From Paragyromitra xinjiangensis (taxonomy: Eukaryota > Ascomycota > Pezizomycetes > Pezizales > Discinaceae): a DNA stretch of 64,000 nucleotides. Shown here piece by piece: positions 1 to 12,038 of this stretch. Every line of letters begins with the position of its first letter. The first letter of the stretch is position 1. The position numbers were made by a program, and so were the translations under genes. The stretch spans positions 1,178,001 through 1,242,000 of the forward strand of contig JBCAMK010000010.1 of the NCBI GenBank assembly GCA_038503065.1. Reading direction: 5' to 3'. A model generated the notes under the pieces. That model saw only the letters and a list, made by a program, of their open reading frames with translations. It was not told the DNA's origin and did no database searches.

Positions 1-3000
1 TGGGTGACGTTGACCGTAGGGTTCGTCAAGGGATGACGCGGCTCCCAAGAGATGTTTTTGCCTCTGGGTTATCTTATCTTGGTGTTCTGGAGAGGGGCTG
101 AAGAGAGGGGTATAAGGGTTGTCTTGTCAATTGGGAAGGGTAGAGAAGAGAAGGAGAGAAGAGGAGGGAGAAGGAGAGATGAGAAGAGAGAGGGAGAGAA
201 GAGAGTTGTGATGTTGGTGTTTTGCAGCTGGTAATACTCCAGTGTAACACGTGGTGGATGAGATGCAGCGTAGAGAGTTCAGAGATGAAGTTCGAGAGGA
301 GAGGAGAGGAGAGTTCTTCAGTATCTAGTATTCAGTCTGTAATTCCATCTTCTATTCAGATTCAGATCCTATTCATGCTCAGCTTAAGAGTCTGCATCCA
401 GAGATTCTCTTCCCTGCTCTTCGCCCCTTCGTACGTCAGTGGCTCATCCGGGAGAAGAATGATGTTCAGAATAACTCTCGAACCGGTTCCAGTTGAATAT
501 CTGCTCTGGGCACTAGCACATGTCTTCTGTCTCTCCTCAGCCACCTTCATCTCCATCCCCCATCCCCATCTTGTAACGGTATTGCATTGTTCTCTAGCGA
601 ATAGAAACATTCCCCTCTATCAGTGAGATAAGATTAGATTAGAGCTGGGCCCTGGCTTGGATAAGGTTATGATGCACCACAGGGATTAACCCTAGCCCTG
701 AGACATTGTGGTCATTCATGCCCCACCATACTTTCACCGCCTTTCAACAATCCTACTTCAACAATCCCTTTTAGTTTAATTCTCTATTTATTCGGCCTGA
801 TTCAGCAAACTTCATTCCTTACAAAAGAAACTCAGATGCAGAGGTTATTCAACCGATAGTTCTTTAGCTTGAATGAATGATGCATTTCTACAGTCTATCA
901 GTCTCCGAGCGCTACATTCTTGACAATTAGCACAAGGCTATGGCCACTGCCGTCTGACGTCTAGATAAGTAAGTGTTCTACAGCGGATACAAATACTACA
1001 GATTGATGGGCTAACTCTTCGCTTCAGCACGTAGCCAGCAACACTTTATGTACACCAAACAATCACTTTTCTCACAGAGCATGATAGTAGACTGCTTTAT
1101 TACCACAGCACCGCTACTTACAATCTCCTCTCACTAATGTAGCCGAGATTTCGATGATAGAATATTTTAATTCATCCACAATACAACTCTCTTAAATGCT
1201 ATCAACACCATCGTCAGAACAGCAGCAAACAAGAGTCACTGCTGAATTTCATGAATCCACTTACAGTATGATTACCTCTGAACCCTGTTTTACTATTAAC
1301 CGCCAGAATAGCAGCAGGCACGACTTACTGCCAATTTACATCAATCCGCTCAAAACACGACTATGTCCGATGCTACATTAGCACTAATCGCCAGAATAGC
1401 AGAAGGCACAAATTGTCCCTACCGAGCTCCAGGAACCCACCCAGAGCAAAAGGAACTACATGAGGACATTCTGCTGGAGTCATTCTATCCCAACAAACAG
1501 AATTCGATGCATTTCACCAAACTATAGCTCACCAATACTGTATACCGACCATCGTTTATTACCGTCAACACATCTCTCACAGCTCTAGAGCATAACAAAT
1601 TCCTGAGGTACCGTGATGATAGCCGATCCTCAACCGAAAGAAATCATCCAACCCCGAATTACTGTCTTGAGCACTCTCATCTGGATCACGGGTGTATGAA
1701 CTAGGAGCATTTCACCGCAGAAACGGGGCTGTACGATTCTTTTTAAGCGCCGAAAAATCGGTCTTTTCATGGCACAATATCCAACCATCCTCACCGCTAT
1801 CATTCGTTCGAATTCCTGGATAGAATGTGTAGATTCGATGTATTAATACATTCTGCCAGGTCGTGTTTCAATTTTTGTTCCATTCGTTGATGGATATCTC
1901 ATTAGTACCTTGCATGGAGTGGTGACGGCTATCATTGTATTACGTCTGGATATGGCGGCTGCCATTCGTGGAGACGGGCTAACTATTATTCTTGACTACC
2001 TTTTTGGACACGTGGAAATTCAAACCTCACATTGTGGGTGTTGTGGCGAAGGTTATACGCAAGGCAAATCTGGCACTATATTCACTGAGGTCTGCACATG
2101 TCACTTCGCTGGCTTGCGTACTGATGTAAAGCGAATACTGCATCCATACCCTCCCTTGAGGACTCCTGGGTAAATGGGATATCTTTTATAGCTATTCAGG
2201 CCATGCCATGGTGGGGGCATATTCGATATGGATGTTGGGTAGAGGCAATGCTAGGGGATCCCTATTCTGAGGAACTGAGGTTCTGTTTCATGGCCTTACA
2301 GGTTTCGTCCTCGTTTACCGATTTCGCTAGCGCGTATGTCCGGGTGGATATTTGGGTTAAGACCTCTTATTGTCGGGATCTCGTGGTTCAACTCCTACAT
2401 TACATTTATTATTGAAGCTACCGATCTGAGATACGATGGAGTTGCTGTACATGTTTATCTCCGGGGAACTCTTCAAGGTATCTGGTGGTCATGGTAGTTC
2501 GTTCGAAAGTGCGACTCAGAGAATATTGTCATAAGTGAGGCAAAGGTCCACCACAGAGGCCGTTAGATACATGTATCTCCCGAACCGCTAGGGTGCTTGG
2601 TGAGTTTTTGTCTGGCCCGGAATATCGACGATGCTTTTGGCTGATGAGATTGAGGGTGTAGCCGTATTCTCTGATTGGTTTTGATGGGAATGGCAGCACA
2701 GTTGGGCGACTGCATGTTGGCTGAGTGCTATCTTAATATTTGTTGCTAGTGGTGGGTTCGGTCTTGGGTTCTTTTGGGCTTAACGGGAAAGTGCGGACTA
2801 CTTCATTCGGCGTTTGTGGTTGGGGAAGGCTATTCGAGATGAGCTATTCTCAATGCTCATACCGGTATTCAAGTAACGGCTTATCTATCACCAAAACTGA
2901 GATTTCCTTCCTTCCCTAGTTTTCTTCACGCCGATACTGTCTAGGCCGACTATTTTGATATCAGGTCCTATGCTTGGGTGGATCAAGGGTGGATTTGGTT

Positions 3001-5501
3001 CGCGCTGCGTTATTCTGGAGTCGTCGTATCCCTGACGTGGTCTTTCAACGCAGTCATGATATATTCTGCTCCTTTCAGGTCCAATGGACGACTGAGACTA
3101 CCCCCTATTAGGATCGTCTTTTCAAGATTTTATACCAGGGTGTATCGTTCATTACTCAAGGGGTTCACCAAGGCGCGTTCATGAGGGGTGCGTTAGTCGA
3201 TCTTCCTTCGACTCTTGCTTTGCCTGAGCTGATTTTAGGACTTGAAGCGAGAATGTTAGAAAGCGTTATTTGGAGCTCACGCCTGGGGACTGAGACCTGT
3301 AACTGACTCACAATCGTCTTCTCCTGTGATCCTTTCAGGGAGGATTTGACTATCAATAGCATGGTCGATGTTTCCCTCAACCAGTTTCATGTTTAGTCCA
3401 GGAAGCCGGACACAATTCTGCCCGGGATAGCTTCATAGAGAGTAGGCGGCTTAGAAATCCGTTAGACTGATGTAACATCTTCCGGAGTGAATATATACTA
3501 GGTAATATTCGGTCCGTACTAACCCCCCTGAAAGGAACCAAGTCTATTGTGTTTAAACTATTAGTGATGTCAATGGATTCATCGTGCTGAACCTCTTTTC
3601 GGACTATGTTTATAAAACACCTCATCCTCGTCATACCAACACTGCTAGTACTTTCACGACCAGGCGGAGAAGCTCGCAGTAGTGTCTATGATGGGAGTTG
3701 GTGGCATGGTTGCTACCTGCTTATGGGTTGGAGACTTTATGGAAGGGACAATCTGCTAACTGCATTCAAGGTGACCATAGAAACAGGAGGATCTTGATAT
3801 CAGGCCTGGTCCCTGATGCTATTCGTGTTATTTTCCTAGGATTCGGCGGCCAAGGGAAACGCCCGGGGAATTCGGGGGTCGATGGCAGGCCCCGGATATT
3901 TGTCTTATATCGAGTGTGCAAAAGAGCTTACTTGAGCTATTTTACTGTGAGAGAGCGTTGATTTAGCTGGGACAAGAGACATACCCGGATCAATATGTTT
4001 GGGAGACCTCTTGCTTGGCGGTTTTCTCTATTATGACTTTTAATTGTTGCGATAGTCTTGAAACTAGTTGGAGTTTTAAGCTATGCGTGGAAACCTCAAC
4101 GACTATTCGGTGGCCAAAGTCCGTTCATTGTCTAAACGGGGCTATGGTGCATGGTGTGAAGGATTACTGACCTATAAAGAGTCGGGATTCTCTCGGACTT
4201 TTCACTAAATCTATACATCGTATGTCACTCGGTTCAAAAGTTCTACAGTAATGCACGATGGAAACCTCTGTTAAGGCCATGGTCGGAACAGTCTACTATG
4301 GAGAACCATACTCCTAGGGATCCTGCATATTTAGCCTAAGCTCTGAAGGAACGGCCTCGACATATTTCATTCGTTAGGATTCAATTTGTGCCGTCTCTGG
4401 GTCTTACCTCGTTGAAATTATTAGTCATCGTCTAGGTGCTTACAATATTCTGAGAACGGATCTGAGGCTCCTATTTTATAAACCTCTAACACTCCATTCG
4501 ACTCGAACAGTGTTAACAGTTATTTTGGCTTACAGGTCCTTGAGCTACCAGACGGGCACTTCATCAACAAGGGGCATTCAGTAGCTAGATAGGGCAGGGT
4601 CTTACAGCACAAACAAAATAGTTGCTGGAAATCGCAAAGGACATGCCCCACGCAGAAAATGGGCTGCGTGATGAAGTGGCATTTCCGGACAACTATTGTA
4701 CGGCCTCAGTCGATACTTTCAGACTATTCCTCAGCTTCCTGGAGGACTTGGCACCGAGGGGGTTGCGATATTCAAGGATTGTGATATGCGAGGATTTACT
4801 ATTCTGTTAACATTCAAATCGTATAGGCTCTGCCTGAATCAGAACCACTTATTTAGCTGAAAAGAGAAATCACAGCGCTCATGTTCTGGGTCTCAAGACT
4901 CTCTGCCGCTTCTGTTCCTAGTAAACCAGGAAAAGAACACTAGAGAGATGCCCTGACGTACCTTGTTTTACTAATAAGTTATATGTGATTGCTTGCAGCT
5001 TCGGGGGCTGTAGGAAGCAAAAAGGCCCGAATTCTGGCAAACTCTGAGGTAATTTGGTACCTACATGTAGTTTTGTGAGAGTCCCGCACAATTGCTTGTA
5101 TCCACTCAAGCAGAAAAAACTCATGAGAGCCGCCGAGCTCTTTAGTACGCTAGACCCTACAGTACGCAGCAAGCCGTACAAGGGGGCCAGACACGAGACT
5201 ATCCTGTTTTTGATTCCGTTCACAGTTAATACTATTGAAAGCTACCGCGCAACCTCCCGCAGCATTTATCTCAGAACTTTCCCACGTCTTCTACTAATTC
5301 AACAAACTAACAAAACCCGCACTCTCTAATCCACAATCCGCTGGCATGGACAGAGTACCCCCTCGCACTATCTCCCTCCCATCAGCTCTCTATCATAAAA
5401 TGGTTATTCCGCGGGCTGCAAAGCCGTCAAAACCCGTACTCTGTTTATCTACATATGTATCCTTGCCTCCCCTCGCGCACATCACTTGATTCGACCGATC
5501 C
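1..5501. other. Gene-poor stretch without recognisable genes
   Basis: Only short open frames (under about 135 codons) occur on either strand. None shows a protein family I recognise or a convincing chain of splice-linked exons. Base composition is mixed rather than extremely AT-rich. It could hold old mutated transposon sequence, but I see no terminal repeats, transposase or reverse-transcriptase motifs. The first 330 bases are purine-rich. Confidence 0.5.
133..210 (+). repeat. Polypurine (GA-rich) low-complexity tract
   Basis: An almost pure A/G run built from GAGA, GGAG and GAAG units. On the minus strand it is a CT-rich tract of the type often found in fungal promoters and 5' leaders, so it could belong to a gene whose body lies left of the window. 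No such gene is visible here. Confidence 0.5.
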
Positions 5502-5899
5502 ATGATTGAAAATGGGTTTTTCGGTGTAGATTATTCTGCACCTTTCGACTTAATCCTCCAGCAGATCGGGATCATTGAAGGCGAATATGACATTGAGGAA
5601 CTAGCTCGTTTCATGAATAAGTTGAAGGTATAGCCACTGAATATATCTCTTGTGCCCCACTAACAGAATTAGATCAAGATCACACGATAAGAAGGTCATT
5701 GAGCTGTGGAAGCGGTCAATGGTGAACATTTCATTTGGCGGGAGATACCGATGCTGTATTGAAGATATTAGTAAAGGCGGGGGTGAAGCATCCGTGAGGG
5801 GTTTCAGTCTGAAGTAGTTGGATTATGTCTAGTGGGCTATTGAGGAAAACAAGACTGCCACGGAAGAGGAGAGGATGGCGTTGGTGTTTTGTGTAGGAT
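5502..5899 (+). pseudogene. Decayed ankyrin-type gene fragment
   Basis: Seen: an ATG at 5502 opens 42 codons that read like real protein (acidic, with the segment IIEGEYDIEELARFMNKLK). A GTATAG donor-like site follows at 5628, and CTAACAG lies about 30 bases on. The continuation is in other frames. One, from 5668, gives HDKKVIELWKRSM and later WAIEENKTATEEERMALVFC. Another, from 5741, gives the ankyrin-like GDTDAVLKILVKAG. The frame from 5668 is interrupted by TAG at 5815-5817 and 5830-5832, each explainable as CAG changed to TAG. The frame switches and stops indicate a broken gene. The ankyrin assignment rests on one short helix-loop motif. Alternative: a real gene with introns I placed wrongly. 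Confidence 0.4.
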
Positions 5900-7973
5900 G
5901 ATCCATTCTCCTGCCTTCTCTTGGCAGCTTATTGCCCGTTTTGATATTTCTACAGCTGAAGTGCCGAGTCGACCTATATATTACCTACCTAAAAGGGTGA
6001 GGAAATTTGCTGCTATGTCGAATTCAAGTCGTATAGGTCTCGCTCGAAGCAAAAGCACTATTTGGTCGAGGAGATGAGCCCAGCACCCGTGCTCCCATCT
6101 CAAAGCTCTCTGCTACTTCTATTCCTCGCAATAAATACAGGAACACAAGAAAACATTTTAATCTACGGGCTCGAAGTCGACGAGAGTCAACGAGCCACAA
6201 CATTCAGGGATTTTTCCGGAGGAAGTCACAAGTTAAATCATGAGACATGAAGAGGACGAAATAGTAACCGTATTGGCTCCTGAGGTAAGTATCCGCTTAC
6301 TTTCGGCGGTGCTTCTTGGCTAATGTTTTTTAGGCTGTTGTAGACGAACTTATATTCACGCTTACACGGCTGACAACTAACGACGATATTCTGTATCGAG
6401 TATGGGGTGCAAGGAAATATTTCGTGCCTGGAACTCATGAAGAGTTTTGTCTGGGTAGGAAGCGAGCGGGTGTTTCAACCTTATTAATAGTATACGTTGA
6501 AGTGCTGTTGAGTGGCATGGTGAGGATTGTGTGAGACGCTGGACGGACGTCGATGACATGAAATGTTTCACCTTACCCTTAGGAGAGCTTGATTTTATGT
6601 TCTGAATAACCTTCCGTGATTTCTTGTTCCGATTGGGTTATTTACCTTTGTACGTTTATCCCAATTTAATAGCTCTTTGTGGTAAAAACGCACATTTCTC
6701 CCAGCAAGATCACGAAAACTCACTCGTCCGAACAGGGTACCACCGCGTTACACAGCCACGTAGCCACGATGGTTGGCTAGCTCGACCTCAGTCTTGGCCA
6801 TTGAACCATACTATAAACCTTGCTAATCAACCTCACTCCATGTTCAGTCTCAATATAACCGGTAGTATCGGTTGAGATGGTCGCCCACACCGATAGAGAA
6901 TCAACCTGGGGGGGGCTATTTTAAACGCGGATGAGTCGATTCTGAGGGATACGGACGCCTAGGGTATTAATGTTAGAAGTGAGGTGTTTATGTGCTGTTG
7001 TGTTTCGGGGTGGATGATTACTCCGGGTGGTGGCCGGGTGAGGGGTCTTAAGTGCTGAGGGGATGGATTTAGGTATCAGGTTCTGGGAGGAAGAGATGGT
7101 TGGAGATGGTGGATGTGTTGGCAGAACTCAGGTGGAAGTGAATGGGTGTGAGGGGATGAGATAAAATACATCCAGAGATATCCACGATGACTTCCTGCAA
7201 TACGTCAGAAGCCTGGACATGTGAAAAAGCCAACCTTGAGTCATTACAAACACAAACCCGTACCAACATTCTCGCCACGATCCGATGGCCCATGTATGAT
7301 ACCACCCACACCAGGAGAGAGCAAGCGGAGTGAACGAGCGATGTATTCAGAGAAGAGAGATGTCAACGTCTTAAGTGGGGGAGGGGGGAATAGTTCACAG
7401 CCTATAACCCAAGATACTCTCAACGCTTGGGATCGATGAGATCACGCACATCCGCGGGAGAGCAAGAAGGAAAAAAAACAAAACAAAACGCATGGAATCA
7501 ATCGATCTGATCGAACCTCATCCACGATTCCTGATTTTCCCCCCTCTCTACCTGCATAACCCCACCACCATCAAGCAGAGAGGGGCTGTGGGTGAATCAT
7601 GCTCAATCACTCACTCTCCTTGCACGAATCACGATCGAGTGCATTTAAACGATATTATGCATACCCGGAGCAGGAAGAAGAAAAGAGAACATGTTTCGAT
7701 AGACGATGACACCCCCTTTCCTCTCCTGTCTTTCGTTCTGGCTCATCAGCCACAGCCTTACCCCTCCTACCGGTACCGTACCGTTGATTGACCTCGTCTG
7801 AAACCCATTCCCCCGGACTTTGAATCCCAACCGGAACTTACCGCTCTGTCTCGCTGTACCGTACTCAACTCTTGGCATCCGGTACAACCAAAACCTCAAC
7901 CTTCCCGCGAAGATCATCTCGAGTCAGAAGAGAAAAAAAATACCCCACCACCAGCAACCCCCCCCTCACGACA
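5900..7973. other. Intergenic region upstream of TRM6
   Basis: No convincing coding sequence. The last few hundred bases before 7974 are C/T-rich on the plus strand, as expected for the promoter and 5' leader of the TRM6 gene. I see no clear TATA box. Confidence 0.5.
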
Positions 7974-9648
7974 ATGGCGACTCCCGCGCCCCCCGTCGGC
8001 GAGCGCATTCTCCCAAACACCCACGTCCTCATCCGTCTGCCCTCTGGCGCACCTCGCGTCATCAGGATCGTACCAGATACGACCATCTCGCTGGGCAAGT
8101 TCGGATCGTTCCCGGCCAACGCGCTGATACATCGGCCGTACAATCTCACGTTCGATATTCTCGATGCGCCCGCGGCGGGACTGAGGGTGGTGAGTGCGGC
8201 GGAGGTCACGAGGGATATACTAGGTGGTGATGCGGAAGCGGAGCAGGAGGCGGGGGGTCATTATGAGCTCGAGTATGAAGACTCGGAGGGTGGGGAACAG
8301 GTCATGAGGACTAATAGAGATACGGTTGATGATCCGTTGGCGCAGAAGATGAGTTGGGTTGAGATTGAGGAATTGAAGAAACAGGGGACTGGGAGTGGAA
8401 GGGTATGTGGTTCTTTCTATTCGGTCTATGGACATCTAGATTGATATTTCGATACTACAGGATCTCGTGCAGAAACTATTATCTTCACATTCAGCTCTAC
8501 ATCAGAAAACACCTTTCGCCCTACAAAAATACACCCTTCGTAAAACTAAAAAGTTTCTCCGTCGTTTCACCGCCCTCCCACTTACTGTCCAATCCCTAAC
8601 TCACTACCTCCTCGACGTCAAAGAACCCGTCAAAATCCTCGACTTCCGCGATGAAACCCTCGCGCTTATGCTCTCCCTCGCGAACATCCACTGGGGCGGA
8701 CGCTGGCTAGTCGTCGACGAATCCGGGGGACTTCTCGTCGCAGCTGTCGCCGAGCGTCTCGGTCTCCTCGAATACACTCCAGACGTCGACGAGCCCCCGA
8801 GCGAAGACGCAGAAGAGGATCCTAAACCAACCACCACCACCCCGCCAAAACGGTGGGTGAGACGACCAGATCCACCCCAACCAACACGAAACACAATCAC
8901 CCTCATCCATCCGAACGAACAACCCAATCTCTCACTCCTCAAATACTTCAACTACGACACCAACAACCCCACCGTCTCCCACCCCCTCCACACCCACCTC
9001 CGCACCCTCAACTGGCTCCAACTCGTCTCCCCAGAAACCGACACAGTCCTCATCAAACCCACCGAGATCCCACCCGACGAGCTATACGCCATGAAGAACA
9101 GCAAGCGCTCCGCCTACTACCGCAAACTCCGCCGATGGGAGCGCATGTCATCCATCGTAACAGACACCCAACAAGGCGGCTTCGACGGCCTCCTAGTAGC
9201 CGGGTTCATGGAGCTGAAGGGGATCCTCCGACACACAGTCCACCTCCTCAAGGGCTCCGCACAAGTAGTAGTATACTCACCGCACCGGGAAGCCGTGACC
9301 GAAGTCGCAGACCTATACTCCTCGGCCCGAAAAGCGGAGTGGATCCAGCGTGCCAATGGGGGGGAGGACTCAATTGGGGAGGATGAAGTCGACCCGACGT
9401 TACTGCTGGCTCCGACACTGCATCAGACGTGGGCGAGACGATATCAGGTGTTGCCTGGACGGACTCATCCGGTTATGACGAGTAGGGGGGGTGGAGAGGG
9501 GTGCGTTTTCCATGGAGTGCGGGTACTTCCGGTGGAGGGGAAGGTGCAGGCGCGGGGGGTGTTTAGAGGGGGGAAGAAGAGGAAGGAGGAACAGGAGGAG
9601 GAGGATGGGACGTGTAGTCCGAGTAAGAAGATGAAGGGGGTGAGGTAG
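7974..9648 (+). CDS. TRM6: tRNA (adenine58-N1)-methyltransferase non-catalytic subunit TRM6 (Gcd10)
   Basis: Two exons, 7974-8402 and 8461-9648. The 58-bp intron starts GTATGT and ends TACAG, and exon 1 is exactly 143 codons, so the frame continues without change; the protein has 538 residues. The N-terminus has the Gcd10 barrel segment (LIRLPSG, then ISLGKFGSFPANALI). After the junction comes the conserved KYTLRKTKKFLRRFT stretch, followed by the Rossmann-like half with VKILDFRDETLALMLSLANI and a second conserved part around KNSKRSAYYRKLRRWE. In the known complex Trm6 partners the catalytic subunit Trm61 to make m1A58, including in initiator tRNA-Met, in the nucleus; Trm6 itself lacks the SAM-binding catalytic motifs. 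It is somewhat longer than the yeast protein (478 residues), with an acidic insert and a Lys/Glu-rich tail. The start is the first ATG of the conserved frame. The family assignment is firm; the tail function is unknown. Confidence 0.93.
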
Positions 9649-10003
9649 GTAGGTACATGCTGGATACTATTGTACATGATATGCTTAGTTGCAGCTCTTT
9701 TTTTTTTCTCTTTCTTTCCTTTTGTGTTTCGGCGAAACGGGTTGTAGGATAGTTCGGTTCTAGATTTGTCTAAAAAGTTCTTTCCATTTCTTTGACAGAA
9801 ACAGGAGGTCGAGTCATTGATACGTAGGGAAGTTCTTCCCACTACAGCTACAGCTACCTACCTACTACATGGGATCCACATGACAGCCGTTTCGTGAGTA
9901 GCTGGATAAATTCCCAATCTCAGAAATGCTGCATTTTCGCAGTGCATAAACCTGGGTGTTCCTATGGGGTAGAGCTATCGGAACATAGGCAGAGTAGAGT
10001 ACT

Positions 10004-10023
10004 CTATGCTATGCTATGCTATG
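10004..10023 (+). repeat. CTATG pentanucleotide microsatellite (4 units)
   Basis: Four perfect head-to-tail copies of CTATG, not in any supported gene. Confidence 0.85.
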
Positions 10024-10636
10024 TAGTTTACATTTCCTCTTCCCACCGAACTCAGGCCTTCTTAATTAGTATCTACATGTTATCACCGCCTAACTGGGTC
10101 TGCCGTATGTGCAGTTCCGGCACGTGCCGAAGCTTTCGAAATCTGGCTGGGTGGGTTTGAGAAGAGGAAAAAAAATTTCAGTTGCATCACGACTGTCATC
10201 GGGTGTGGAGTAGCTGTCGTATAGGGTTGTGGGTAGCTGGATAGATCCCCGGTGCATTCTGTTACAGTTGGTATCTAAATTGGTTTAAAAAAGTGATTTT
10301 TTTTTTACCTCTCGCTCTGGGATTGTTGTTCGTTTTGGGATATCTAGACTGAGGTGAGGTTTGTGCGAATATCACAAAGTGTGGAGAGACCGCCCAACAT
10401 AGCCTTACTGGAGATGAGGAACAGAGTCATGAGCAGCCGGATAAAATACATATAGTTATATCATCTTACAGAGAAGTGAGGATTGTATCATGCGTGAGAG
10501 TGAGATAGTCGAGCAGATCCTTCGCCGAGATAGATGAACGCTGGGGGGTGAGTGGAGAGATGAGGAATGTACAGGGGATTGATTGATGGAGAGAACAGTT
10601 TTTCCATTACTGAGGAAGGTTCCGGATTGAATTGTC

Positions 10637-10660
10637 TCTTCACTTTTCTCTTCACTTTTC
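10637..10660 (+). repeat. Tandem duplication of a 12-mer, TCTTCACTTTTC
   Basis: Two perfect adjacent copies in a pyrimidine-rich stretch of the intergenic region. Confidence 0.8.
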
Positions 10661-12038
10661 TCACTCCTCGCAGTTTCCCTTTCTGCGCATTCACATCTGC
10701 TGTGGATTTCCCTCAAGTGATTCCCGGTACATATTCTAACACAGACGTGCATTTCGCAGAGTCGAGTACAATGATTCGATGCGCTCGATGGAGACGGTCT
10801 CGCGCTACACCGTTCTGGACAACTCGTGCAGCTGTCGAGATCCAGGCACCGAATCACAGCTAATTCTCCGGGGACAAGCACAGAAACACCACAAAACAGG
10901 ATCGAGAGAGAGTCTATTTCAGTTTCACCCCGATCGCGCACTTCTCGGGTGTGCTGCATGCATCCGCGGGTGCTTGTTGGCTGGAGTGTCATGTCAGCTA
11001 GGCGAGAGACCGGCAGACTCGTGGTTCCTGACAACACGTTCCGCTGGCTGGCTGTGGCTTATTATCGCTGCAGTTTATTAAATATCTCCTGCTTACACGC
11101 CTACAATGCCTGCTGGCCTGCTGCGTCTCGCGTATGTACGATTTGCGTGTTCGTTTTTCCGTGGTGGAGGCTTTCCTTTTTCCGTGAACGATTGTCTGAG
11201 CATTCGTGATCAATGCGGACTTTTGTCGTCTGCGGGTGAGCTGCGAACTGCGAACTGCGGACTGTGGGCTGCTTTCTTTTCGGTTGGCTCGGCCGTGGGC
11301 GGAAGAGCCGAATCATCATCAGTTCTAACTCTGAACAGGTCTCCGAATATCTCTCCGCCGATACACGCAGGATGGGCCATAGAGGGGAGGGAGAGGCGAT
11401 TGAGCACAGTGCTCTCCCTCCCTTGCTCCCCGGCCAACCTGGTATCTTCTCAACGTCGCTGTTCTCTGTTTCAAACCAGTCGGTCTGGACGATTGGTCCT
11501 CTCCCTCTGAGCCCCAATCAGCGTCTCGATTAATTATATTTCGTCACGCTGCTGACTGAAGCTCCCCCCCTTGCCATTTATCCACCTATCGCCACTGCAC
11601 CCACTTTTTGGCTTTTTCTGCCTAGAGCAGAAAATATACTGGAGTGAAGCATTGACGTGGACGCAGTTATTGGGAGTTGGCAATACATATGTCAATATCG
11701 ATACGGATGTGCTGTGGGGTACCTCAGATGGGTGGGGGATCCCAAGACGGAGGGGGGGGGTGTGAAGGTGAATTACTTCTTTCTACTCTTGGTTTAATAC
11801 GAGTGCTTAGCTATATATGAACAGCCAGAACGATTCATTATTTCCCCCGTTTCTCGTTTTTCTCTCTTCTAGACTCTCCCATATATCTCAAATCTACGCT
11901 GGACGCACGGTAAGGATATATATGCCACTCTTGTTTCGAGTTTCATGATTCTCGAGTTCTGTATTGTTCTCGTTGTACTTGTCTCTTGCACCACCGAAAC
12001 CTTTCGATCACCGGTTATCACCCGACGTCCACGGCGAT

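Larger units (their letters stand above)
9649..12038. other. Intergenic region between TRM6 and the deaminase gene
   Basis: No supported gene. A 193-codon minus-strand frame at 10456-11037 has no recognisable domain and a low-complexity, Ser/Arg-rich composition, so I regard it as chance. The region from about 11400 to 12038 is C/T-rich and probably holds the promoter and 5' leader of the downstream gene. Two short tandem repeats lie inside and are listed separately. Confidence 0.5.

Noticed and set aside
10456..11037. 193-codon minus-strand open frame
   Set aside because: No domain, low-complexity Ser/Arg-rich sequence, no splice or promoter context; it overlaps the upstream region of the plus-strand deaminase gene.
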